From FEN-987 sp035524675 (GTDB lineage: Archaea; Thermoproteota; Bathyarchaeia; 40CM-2-53-6): a stretch of DNA of 21,023 nt. Of this stretch, positions 14,443 through 20,628 are shown piece after piece. Below the pieces are notes generated by a model. The model saw only the letters and a program-made list of their open reading frames with translations. It made no database searches and was not told the DNA's origin. Numbering within the stretch: the first letter of the stretch is position 1; each line of letters begins with the position of its first letter. Made by a program: the position numbers and the translations under genes. Location of the stretch: contig DATKOK010000061.1 in the NCBI GenBank assembly GCA_035524675.1, positions 1 through 21,023 of the forward strand. The letters are read 5' to 3'.

Positions 14443-15345
14443 TTGGTCGAAAGTGCGGCGTCACTCGTTGGTATTCCTCTCTGTACCGACTCAAAATACA
14501 ACGGTATGGCCCTTGCTAGTGGTACCCTCCGCAACCTCGGCATTACTGAACTGATCAAGAAGCACATCGGAAATTTCAGGGATCACGGAGATCTCAAACT
14601 ATCCACTATAATCGATGATACGGGCCCACGGAATCTGAGAAACTTCGCCCACTTCCTAGAAGATACAGACAAGATATACAGGACTCTCTCAAGCTGGGCC
14701 GAATCTGACGATTTAATGCTCTGCGTAGGTGGCGAATGCGCCATGATAACCGGCGAAATGGCGGGTCTCAAAAGAAAATTCAACGGCGAACCTGGAATTC
14801 TATGGCTGGACGCGCATGGCGACTTCAATACGCCAATCACTTCACCTTCAGGCTTCATCGGTGGAATGTGTTTAGCTATGACCTGCGGCCACGGACCAAA
14901 CCTGACCGATGAAATTGAGAAATTGCGCCCCCTGATATCAGAAGAGAACATCATTCACATTGGAAGTAGAGCGCTCGACCCAGAGGAAGCAAGAACAATG
15001 GAAGAATCTCCACTTGTAATCCATTCGGCCCTCGAAGTGCACAGAGATGGAGTTGAAAAGACAATCGAGACCGCAGCTCAAAGGCTAGAGGAGCAGTGCG
15101 ACTGGATAGTATGTCATCTCGATCTCGACGTTATAGACCCTCGAATAATGCCCGCCGTCAACTTTCCAACCCCGGGGGAAGCGCTAACCATGGACGAAAC
15201 AATTACGATAATTAGAGAGCTACGCGCTACGAATAAACTTCGAGTCTTCAACATAGCCGCGTACAATCCGATGATGGACAATTACAATTACGAATCAGGA
15301 GTGAAAATTCTAAAGCTCGTGTCCAACGTCCTTTCGTGTAGGTGA
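14443..15345 (+). CDS. Arginase/agmatinase-fold protein with altered active site
   Basis: The 300-residue product has the ureohydrolase (arginase, agmatinase, formiminoglutamase) fold and length. D123-A-H125-G-D127-F-N-T-P and H225-L-D227-L-D229 supply five of the six manganese ligands of the family. The sixth, the His in the usual G-G-D-H-S motif, is C99 here (G-G-E-C-A). The 'SGF-IGG' stretch at 136-141 replaces the S-G-N-x-H-G substrate loop, and 'FNIAAYNP' (269-276) lacks the Glu that binds the guanidinium group in arginases. A single-metal or different amidine/amide hydrolase, or a non-enzymatic role, is likelier than arginine hydrolysis. These comparisons are from memory. The start is TTG. 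The next gene begins four bases after the stop codon. Confidence 0.8.
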   Translation: MVESAASLVGIPLCTDSKYNGMALASGTLRNLGITELIKKHIGNFRDHGDLKLSTIIDDTGPRNLRNFAHFLEDTDKIYRTLSSWAESDDLMLCVGGECAMITGEMAGLKRKFNGEPGILWLDAHGDFNTPITSPSGFIGGMCLAMTCGHGPNLTDEIEKLRPLISEENIIHIGSRALDPEEARTMEESPLVIHSALEVHRDGVEKTIETAAQRLEEQCDWIVCHLDLDVIDPRIMPAVNFPTPGEALTMDETITIIRELRATNKLRVFNIAAYNPMMDNYNYESGVKILKLVSNVLSCR

Positions 15346-15349
15346 GACA

Positions 15350-15718
15350 ATGACCCATGAGCGCCTAGCCAGAGTTACCAACCAAAAACTCATCCACGTG
15401 ACTACACGAGGCCGGGTAACAACAAGACCACATGTGGTCGAACTTTGGTTTGCCGTAATTAATGACAAAGTATACCTTAGCCATGAAGGGCATGAGACTG
15501 ATTGGATGAAGAATATCAGGAAAAACAGCGATGTATCCTTCGAGATCGGTGGAGCCACTTTCACAGGAAGAGCACGAGTCCTCGAGAACGAAAGTGAGGC
15601 ATGGGAAGGGAAAGTCGCCCTTTACGAGAAATATTATGGCAGGGCTTCAAAGGAAACCATTGAGGACTGGTTCTCGCTATCTAAGCTCTTACTAATAGAC
15701 CCCCTTCCGACCAAATAG
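15350..15718 (+). CDS. Ddn-like (DUF385) deazaflavin-type split-barrel oxidoreductase
   Basis: The 122-residue product resembles the deazaflavin-dependent nitroreductase (DUF385/Ddn) branch of split-barrel proteins. 'IHVTTRGRVTTRPHVVELWF' matches the family's T-x-G-x-x-T-x-x-P opening. 'VYLSHEGHETDWMKNIRKNS' matches the cofactor-phosphate contact helix, and 'FEIGGATFTGRARVL' the central strands. Relatives use F420H2 to reduce quinones, nitro compounds or enones. F420 use here is inferred from the family and from the archaeal setting. The ATG lies four bases after the arginase-fold gene, so the two are almost certainly co-transcribed. It is the third split-barrel domain of the window. Confidence 0.75.
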   Translation: MTHERLARVTNQKLIHVTTRGRVTTRPHVVELWFAVINDKVYLSHEGHETDWMKNIRKNSDVSFEIGGATFTGRARVLENESEAWEGKVALYEKYYGRASKETIEDWFSLSKLLLIDPLPTK

Positions 15719-15727
15719 CACTCTAGA

Positions 15728-15736
15728 CTTTTTATG
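15728..15736 (+). promoter_or_regulatory. TATA-like box for alkyltransferase gene
   Basis: CTTTTTATG-like element (ttttta core, 15729-15734) about 40 bases before the TTG at 15771. It predicts a short leader of about 13 bases. Confidence 0.35.
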
Positions 15737-15770
15737 GATGCAGACAAGGCTAGTTGAGCGTTGTTGATTA

Positions 15771-16082
15771 TTGAATTTCAATGAACAAGTCTGGAAATTG
15801 ATGACGAGAATTCCGAGAGGGAAAGTTACTACTTACGGTCTAATCGCTAAGAAACTGCATACGAAGGCATACAGAGCGGTTGGAAATGCATGCCGTCACA
15901 ATCCTTACGCTCCCAGGGTCCCGTGCCATCGAGTAGTGAAGTCTGATGGAACAATCGGTGGCTTTGGGGGAAAAACGAAAGGTAAGACGGTGCAGAACAA
16001 GGTCTATCTGCTGAGAAAGGAGAAAGTGCAAGTCAAAGATGGAAAGATCGTCGACTTCGAGAAAGTCTTGTTCAAATTCTAA
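15771..16082 (+). CDS. Minimal O6-alkylguanine-DNA alkyltransferase (DNA-binding domain only)
   Basis: The 103-residue product corresponds to the C-terminal DNA-binding/catalytic domain of MGMT (Ogt/Ada family). 'FNEQVWKLMTRIPRGKVTTY' opens the domain, and 'YRAVGNACRHNP' is the helix-turn-helix with the arginine finger R35. The active site is V50-P51-C52-H53-R54-V55, followed by 'GTIGGFGG'. Because Cys52 is present, it should accept the alkyl group, unlike alkyltransferase-like (ATL) proteins where this residue is replaced. Archaeal MGMTs usually also carry an N-terminal domain that is missing here. A TTG start is used; a stop codon lies two codons upstream in frame. The stop codon TAA interlocks with the TAG of the convergent Nudix gene. 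Confidence 0.85.
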   Translation: MNFNEQVWKLMTRIPRGKVTTYGLIAKKLHTKAYRAVGNACRHNPYAPRVPCHRVVKSDGTIGGFGGKTKGKTVQNKVYLLRKEKVQVKDGKIVDFEKVLFKF

Positions 16083-16480
16083 GATTTCTTAACCTTATTT
16101 GGATTAATCAGACTGCGCAGAATTTTCCTATCAGGCGTAAGAAGTACTCGATCATCAAATTGTCCAGGAACGATCCACTTGAAATTTTCAACTTCCACTT
16201 TCCTAATTCTACCTGAGCTCCCTTTGCACAGAAAGTAATGAATAAGGAAACGCTTACCGCTCATACTGCACCTTAGTGTGCGGTAGTAGGTTGGTGAGCT
16301 CACTCTGACACCGAGTTCCTCTCTGATTTCACGTTGGACACAAGCTTCTACGCTTTCACCTCTATCGAGGTGTCCGCCTGGGAATTCCCATCTAAGCGGC
16401 TGGGTCTGATCGCGCTTTCTCTGAGTTATGAGCAGTCTGTCTCCTCTGCGAATTACCGCTGCACAAACGATTATCATCAT
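16079..16480 (-). CDS. MutT-type Nudix hydrolase
   Basis: The 133-residue product is a MutT-like Nudix hydrolase. The Nudix box is complete: G36-x5-E42-x7-R50-E51-x2-E54-E55-L-G57. 'WEFPGGHLDRGES' is the MutT/8-oxo-dGTPase style of entry and supports a nucleotide-pool cleaning role, although Nudix substrates are hard to predict. The length is typical for the family. The gene ends inside the last codon of the alkyltransferase gene: the four bases CTAA hold both stop codons. On its own strand it follows the GNAT gene after 24 bases, so the two are probably co-transcribed. The combination suggests a small repair or detoxification cluster. Confidence 0.85.
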   Translation of the reverse strand: MMIIVCAAVIRRGDRLLITQRKRDQTQPLRWEFPGGHLDRGESVEACVQREIREELGVRVSSPTYYRTLRCSMSGKRFLIHYFLCKGSSGRIRKVEVENFKWIVPGQFDDRVLLTPDRKILRSLINPNKVKKS

Positions 16481-16504
16481 CTCTATCCTACCGTGATTGA
16501 CAGG

Positions 16505-16984
16505 TTATGTTAGGAGCATCTCAAGTTCAATCTCGTCTCTGATCGGTATGCCATCGTGACCGATGATCGGAATCTCAGGCTTCAACTTTCTTGATTCCTG
16601 AATCGCGTTCAGATGAAGGGCAGATAGTACGAAGCCTTTCCGCTGATAGAACCTCAATGCATGCGTGTTGTCGTTTGTTGTTACAAGCCAAACTCGACGA
16701 CACTGAGCTTTAGCAGCGGCTGACTTGACGGCGTCGACGAGTTGTGAGCCTACACCTGCCAGCTCTGTGAAACTGTTCAACGATACGATTTCACACTCAT
16801 TCCCCGTCACTTTGTACAGTACAAGTCCAACGCGTACATTGCTATCATATGCTATGAAGCCCGACAGTTTGTCGGCTTCGTGAATTTTCCCACGGCTGAT
16901 TATCCTAGTGGAGTACCAATACTTCTTCAACACATCTTGTACCCACACCTCATCGTCGGAACCCCTTGGACGAATTTCGATCAT
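16505..16984 (-). CDS. GNAT-family N-acetyltransferase
   Basis: This GNAT acetyltransferase has about 159 residues. Motif A is 'FTELAGVGSQLVDAVKSAA' (72-90), with the pyrophosphate-binding turn around A76-G-V-G79. 'WLVTTNDNTHALRFYQRKGF' (99-118) is motif B with the usual Asn and Tyr. The acceptor is unknown; the C-terminal 'IPIIGHDGIPIRDEIELE' is shared with a common small-molecule GNAT subgroup. An ATG at 17002 would add six residues. The ATG at 16984 is preferred because a TATATT element at 17007-17012 lies exactly at leaderless distance from it. The gene is divergent from a YczE-like membrane gene. Confidence 0.8.
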   Translation of the reverse strand: MIEIRPRGSDDEVWVQDVLKKYWYSTRIISRGKIHEADKLSGFIAYDSNVRVGLVLYKVTGNECEIVSLNSFTELAGVGSQLVDAVKSAAAKAQCRRVWLVTTNDNTHALRFYQRKGFVLSALHLNAIQESRKLKPEIPIIGHDGIPIRDEIELEMLLT

Positions 16985-17006
16985 GGATTTCCCATTCTTC
17001 ATGAGT

Positions 17007-17012
17007 TATATT
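17007..17012. promoter_or_regulatory. Shared TATA-like element of divergent genes
   Basis: TATATT (AATATA on the other strand) is centred 25-26 bases from the GNAT ATG at 16984 and 44 bases from the proposed GTG at 17054. It is the only good TATA-like element between the two genes and may serve both directions. Confidence 0.4.
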
Positions 17013-17053
17013 CGACTCTTGACTTAGCCGGGAGAACGTCTCCGGGTGGTAGT

Positions 17054-17683
17054 GTGATCAGCGAACTTTTCAAGTTTCAATGGAAGGGCTGGAGACGGTT
17101 CGCGTGGGACTTCTTCGTTATTCAGATAGGGTTCCTCCTGTTCGGCTTGTCGATTGATGTCATCGTTCAGGCGAGCTTGGGTCTTGATTCGTGGGACGTA
17201 CTGCAAATGGCACTTACATACCACCTTCCGATCACTTTGGGAGAAGCGAGCATCGCTGTTGCCTTCTTGGTTGTGGTGATTGATATGATTCTCAGAGAAC
17301 CGTTGGGTTGGGGTACACTCGCGAATGTTGTTTTCATTGGCGTTTGGGTAGATATTCTTCGACCGTACGTTCCGGCAGTCCCTCAACTAATTGCGATTCA
17401 AATCGCATATCTTCTTCTTGGAACCCTGATCATGGGTTTCGCGACCGCGGTCTACGTCGGAGTAGATGCAGGGGCAGGGCCACGAGATACCTTGATGCTT
17501 GCCATGTCAAGAATTGGTAAGACCAGTATCCGGGTTGCTCGCACGGCGATTGAAATAACTGTGGTTGTGCTAGGATGGTTTATCGGCGGACCAGCCTGGC
17601 TTGGAACACTAATAGCTGCAATAGCTATTGGACCGGCAGTCCAGCTCGGCTTCAAAGTATTGAGAGTTCGAACATCCTTCTAG
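17054..17683 (+). CDS. YczE/YitT-like integral membrane protein
   Basis: The product of about 209 residues has five hydrophobic segments and the YczE-family signature G140-A-G-P-R-D145 ('GVDAGAGPRDTLMLAMSR'). It also has a conserved early block 'ASLGLDSWDVLQMAL' after the first helix. The function of the family is unsettled; a transport role is often assumed. The reading frame is open back to 16880 in antisense to the GNAT gene, but the 58 extra residues do not look like protein. The GTG at 17054 begins 'VISELFKFQWKGWRRFAWDF', which leads straight into the first membrane helix and gives a family-typical length. The start is thus inferred. Confidence 0.8.
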   Translation: MISELFKFQWKGWRRFAWDFFVIQIGFLLFGLSIDVIVQASLGLDSWDVLQMALTYHLPITLGEASIAVAFLVVVIDMILREPLGWGTLANVVFIGVWVDILRPYVPAVPQLIAIQIAYLLLGTLIMGFATAVYVGVDAGAGPRDTLMLAMSRIGKTSIRVARTAIEITVVVLGWFIGGPAWLGTLIAAIAIGPAVQLGFKVLRVRTSF

Positions 17684-17694
17684 GCAGGGCCTAG

Positions 17695-17982
17695 TTAGAT
17701 TACGTCAATATGATCTGAGGAAAAGCCTTGCTTGACAAGCTCTTCCTTAACATGGCTCCTGTGATCGCCTTGAAGGAGAAGTTCTCCACCCTTCGTGCTG
17801 CCTCCGGCTCCAAATCGTCGTTTGAGCTGACGTGACACCTCAACCAATCTAGACTCCGGAATCCCTTGGATAATTGTCACTGGCTTCTTGAATCGTCTAA
17901 ACTCCAACCGAACAACGACACGGGCTTCACTACGATCAAGTTCTTCAAGCGGGTTGAATCCGAGATCTTCTCTCTTCGCCAT
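17695..17982 (-). CDS. Archaeal SUI1/aIF1 translation initiation factor
   Basis: The 95-residue product is an SUI1-family protein (eIF1/aIF1), which binds the small ribosomal subunit and controls start-codon selection. 'RVVVRLEFRRFKKPVTIIQG' (21-40) and the basic loop 'KRRFGAGGSTKGGE' (54-67) are characteristic. So are 'LLLQGDHRSHVKEELVKQGF' (68-87) and the isoleucine-ended C-terminus. The N-terminal tail 'MAKREDLGFNPLEEL' lacks the C-x-x-C-type zinc knuckle common in archaeal aIF1, so this may be a paralogue. An ATG at 17991 would add three residues; a TATA-like CTATATTC at 18011-18018 gives a near-leaderless start at 17982. It is the best marker here that the genome is archaeal. Confidence 0.87.
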   Translation of the reverse strand: MAKREDLGFNPLEELDRSEARVVVRLEFRRFKKPVTIIQGIPESRLVEVSRQLKRRFGAGGSTKGGELLLQGDHRSHVKEELVKQGFSSDHIDVI

Positions 17983-18010
17983 GCAGCTCACACATGTATG
18001 ATTCCTGGAT

Positions 18011-18018
18011 GAATATAG
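18011..18018 (-). promoter_or_regulatory. TATA-like box for aIF1 gene
   Basis: Reads CTATATTC on the minus strand, about 32 bases before the ATG at 17982. The same element could serve the trans-sulfuration gene on the plus strand, with a leader of about 45 bases. Confidence 0.4.
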
Positions 18019-18086
18019 ATTAGACCTAATTCGGCTGTGGCTGAAGAGTTATGAGTATCCGTGCGTTGTGCTAGTAAAGATCAAGA

Positions 18087-19241
18087 TTGTCGGGCAAGTT
18101 CAAGCGTATCGATACGAAATTAGTTCACGCTGGCGAGCCAACTCCTCGAATTCTCGGGTCGGTCAGTATGCCGATCTTTCAATCTGCTATGTTTGAGTAT
18201 GCAGGTGAAACGAGCTACCATGATCTAAGATACATTCGCTTGAACAATACGCCGAATCATGACGTGCTGCACGAAAAACTCTCAGCGCTAGAGAATGCGG
18301 AAGCTGCGCTAGTTACGTCAAGCGGCATGTCAGCCATATCGACCACACTCTTGACAGTGCTCACAAACGGTGACCATCTCTTAGCACAGAACTGTCTGTA
18401 TGGCGGAACCCACACGTTTGTTACAGATGATCTAACAAAGTTCGGCATCTCATACGATTTCATTGATGCAGATGACCCAAGTTCATGGAAGGAAAAATTG
18501 CGGAAGAACACAAAGGCCATCTATGTTGAGACGATGACGAATCCTTTGGTAGAAGTTGCCGACCACAAGGCAGTAGTGCAATTTGCCAAGGACAATAAAC
18601 TAGTCTCATTAATCGACAACACTTTCGCAAGTCCAATCAACTTCAGACCTCCTGAGCATGGCTTCGATCTCTCATTGCATAGTTGCACAAAGTATCTGAA
18701 CGGCCACTCCGACATCGTTGGAGGAGCCATCATTGGCCGACGTGAGCTTGTTGAGAAGGTCAAGCATCGATTAGATCATCTGGGAGGATCGATGGATCCT
18801 CACGCGTGCTTTCTACTTCATAGGGGTATGAAGACGTTGGCGTTGCGAGTTCGCCATCAAAACGAGAGCGCGTTGAAGATCGCCGCTTTCCTCCAGAAAC
18901 ATTCGGCCGTCGCGGAAGTCCATTACCCCGGTTTAGAGAGTCATCGTCAACACGCAAGAGCACGAGAGTTGTTCGACGGTTTCGGCGGTGTGCTCAGCTT
19001 TGAATTAAAAGGCGGTGTTGTAGCCGCAAAGGAGTTCATGAAGAAGACGACAATTCCAGTAAAGGCGCCGAGTTTGGGTGGGGTTGAGACATTGCTTACT
19101 CTACCTTCAACAACATCACACGCGGGAATGCGGCCTGAAGAAAGACAGGCGCTTGGAATCACTGACGGTCTTATTCGAATGTCAGTCGGGATTGAAGCGA
19201 CAGAGGATATCATCGAGGACTTCGGGACCGCGTTGCATTAG
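18087..19241 (+). CDS. Cys/Met-metabolism PLP enzyme (cystathionine gamma-synthase/lyase family)
   Basis: The 384-residue product is a full-length trans-sulfuration enzyme. 'DTKLVHAGEPTP' opens the protein. 'SSGMSAISTTLLTVLTNGDH' (78-97) forms the phosphate-binding region, and D177 in 'LIDNTFASP' holds the pyridine nitrogen. K202 in 'LHSCTKYLNGHSDIVGG' is the Schiff-base lysine, and 'APSLGGVETLLTLPSTTSHA' is the C-terminal substrate segment. Synthase, beta-lyase, gamma-lyase and sulfhydrylase members cannot be separated by eye. The start is TTG, and the nearest in-frame stop lies four codons upstream, so no earlier start exists. The last 32 bases overlap the 3' end of the convergent membrane-protein gene. 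Confidence 0.9.
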   Translation: MSGKFKRIDTKLVHAGEPTPRILGSVSMPIFQSAMFEYAGETSYHDLRYIRLNNTPNHDVLHEKLSALENAEAALVTSSGMSAISTTLLTVLTNGDHLLAQNCLYGGTHTFVTDDLTKFGISYDFIDADDPSSWKEKLRKNTKAIYVETMTNPLVEVADHKAVVQFAKDNKLVSLIDNTFASPINFRPPEHGFDLSLHSCTKYLNGHSDIVGGAIIGRRELVEKVKHRLDHLGGSMDPHACFLLHRGMKTLALRVRHQNESALKIAAFLQKHSAVAEVHYPGLESHRQHARARELFDGFGGVLSFELKGGVVAAKEFMKKTTIPVKAPSLGGVETLLTLPSTTSHAGMRPEERQALGITDGLIRMSVGIEATEDIIEDFGTALH

Positions 19242-19569
19242 CGTCAGCGTTCGCGGGCCCCGCTCGTTTTCTGAGTACCGCGTACAGACCCAATACGATT
19301 AGAAGTAGAGATGTGAGGACGGGTATGACGGTGATGCTGGCTACGTAGACGCAGTTTGTGAGATACCCGTCTGGCGGGAGGGCCATACAGGCCCTGGATT
19401 GAAACCAGAAGACTTGAGTGTCGATCTGATCATGATAGAGGTTGAACCCTGCGTCGGTCATCATTGAAAGTTCTGATGAAACATCCATTGCAGCGATCCA
19501 CATGCCTAGGAAGAGTACGCCCGCAATGTAGGGCAGTATTTTCAAAGCTATTTTTGAACGGTTAACCAT
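19210..19569 (-). CDS. Orphan two-helix membrane protein
   Basis: This 119-residue protein matches no family I recognise. Hydrophobic helices lie at about residues 8-28 ('ALKILPYIAGVLFLGMWIAA') and 76-97 ('VASITVIPVLTSLLLIVLGL'). A stretch of about 47 residues lies between them with two cysteines (C61, C73) and many aromatics and acidic residues; it probably faces outside, where the cysteines could be disulfide-bonded. The C-terminal tail is basic and Arg/Ala-rich. That tail is coded antisense to the end of the trans-sulfuration gene, a 32-base convergent overlap. The frame fills most of the space to the aldo/keto reductase gene, and its hydrophobic layout supports a real gene. Confidence 0.6.
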   Translation of the reverse strand: MVNRSKIALKILPYIAGVLFLGMWIAAMDVSSELSMMTDAGFNLYHDQIDTQVFWFQSRACMALPPDGYLTNCVYVASITVIPVLTSLLLIVLGLYAVLRKRAGPANADANATRSRSPR

Positions 19570-19613
19570 TCAGCCGCACGGGACTCCTACAACATCTCTG
19601 TGGGTTGATAGCC

Positions 19614-19619
19614 TAAAAT
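19614..19619 (+). promoter_or_regulatory. TATA-like box for aldo/keto reductase gene
   Basis: TAAAAT is centred about 27 bases before the ATG at 19644, predicting a leaderless or one-to-two-base-leader transcript. Confidence 0.4.
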
Positions 19620-19643
19620 CTCTCGCTGATTAAGTGCGATGTT

Positions 19644-20609
19644 ATGGAATATGTGAATCTGGGTAGAACAGGCGTCAAGGTCTCACGAATCTGCCTCGGC
19701 TGCATGTCCTTCGGTAACGACGCGGCGTGGAAAATTGAGGTTGATGAGGCTCGGAAGCTCGTCAACAAAGCGATTGATCTGGGCATAAACTTCTTCGATA
19801 CAGCGAACATGTACTCAGCAGGGCGGTCAGAAGAAATTACGGGGGAATGTCTGAAACCCCACCGTGACAATGTGATTCTGGCAACGAAAGTCTTCTTCCC
19901 AATGGGAAAGGGGCCAAACGATTCAGGGCTATCACGCAGACATATCATGCAACAGATTCGAGCCTCACTGAAACGTTTGCAGACGGATTGGATTGATCTC
20001 TACCAGATTCACCGCTGGGACTACAACACTCCAATCGAAGAGACGATGCGAGCATTGAACGAGGTCGTCAGTCTCGGTTTCGCCCATTACGTAGGCGCTT
20101 CCAGCATGTTCGCGTGGCAGCTCTTGAAATCATTGTACGTCAGCGACCGGCTGGGATTGGAGAGGTTCGTGAGTATGCAGAATCACTACAATCTTCTCTA
20201 CCGCGAAGAAGAACGAGAAATGAACCCATTATGCAGGGAAGAAGGAATTGGACTGATTCCTTGGAGCCCTCTGGCGCGAGGATTTCTAACCGGAAAGTAC
20301 ACGCGAAATGAAACTCCGAAATCCAAACGATATCAGACCGATAGGTACTTGGCAGAACGTTATTTCACGACGGAAGACTTCGAAGTACTCGACGCAGTAA
20401 ACTTACTAGCTAAGGAGAAGAGTGTGACGCCTGCCCAGATCTCGCTCGCGTGGTTGCTCCGCAAAGGCGTAGCAGCACCAATCATTGGAGCAACCAAAGC
20501 GGAACATATTGAGGAGGCGGTCAAAGCGCTCGACGCAAAGCTGGACGCGGATGACATGAAACGATTGGAAGCAGGCTACAAGCCCCATCCAGTAATCGGT
20601 CACGAGTAA
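19644..20609 (+). CDS. Aldo/keto reductase
   Basis: The 321-residue product is a TIM-barrel NAD(P)H-dependent aldo/keto reductase of the bacterial/archaeal type (YajO/Tas/potassium-channel beta-like group). The catalytic tetrad is D52, Y57, K82 and H123, within 'NFFDTANMYSAG', 'VILATKVFF' and 'DLYQIHRWD'. The cofactor side shows 'IPWSPLARGFLTGKY' and 'APIIGATKAEHIEEA'. It reduces or interconverts aldehydes and ketones with alcohols; the physiological substrate is unknown. The ATG is at leaderless distance from TAAAAT at 19614-19619. The Nudix gene follows 19 bases after the stop codon with a strong SD, so they are probably one transcript. Confidence 0.9.
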   Translation: MEYVNLGRTGVKVSRICLGCMSFGNDAAWKIEVDEARKLVNKAIDLGINFFDTANMYSAGRSEEITGECLKPHRDNVILATKVFFPMGKGPNDSGLSRRHIMQQIRASLKRLQTDWIDLYQIHRWDYNTPIEETMRALNEVVSLGFAHYVGASSMFAWQLLKSLYVSDRLGLERFVSMQNHYNLLYREEEREMNPLCREEGIGLIPWSPLARGFLTGKYTRNETPKSKRYQTDRYLAERYFTTEDFEVLDAVNLLAKEKSVTPAQISLAWLLRKGVAAPIIGATKAEHIEEAVKALDAKLDADDMKRLEAGYKPHPVIGHE

Positions 20610-20615
20610 GAACGC

Positions 20616-20621
20616 GGAGGT
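20616..20621 (+). promoter_or_regulatory. SD sequence for second Nudix gene
   Basis: GGAGGT lies 7 bases before the GTG at 20629. It is the strongest SD sequence in the window and fixes the start of an internal operon gene. Confidence 0.6.
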
Positions 20622-20628
20622 CACTAAC

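Noticed and set aside
15771..16082. Alkyltransferase-like (ATL) protein as an alternative call
   Set aside because: ATL proteins lack the acceptor cysteine, but here the P-C-H-R-V motif is intact, so a true alkyltransferase is more likely despite the short length.
16880..17053. N-terminal extension of the YczE-like gene
   Set aside because: These 58 codons are antisense to the GNAT gene and its promoter and show no conserved or membrane features. The GTG at 17054 gives a family-typical protein.
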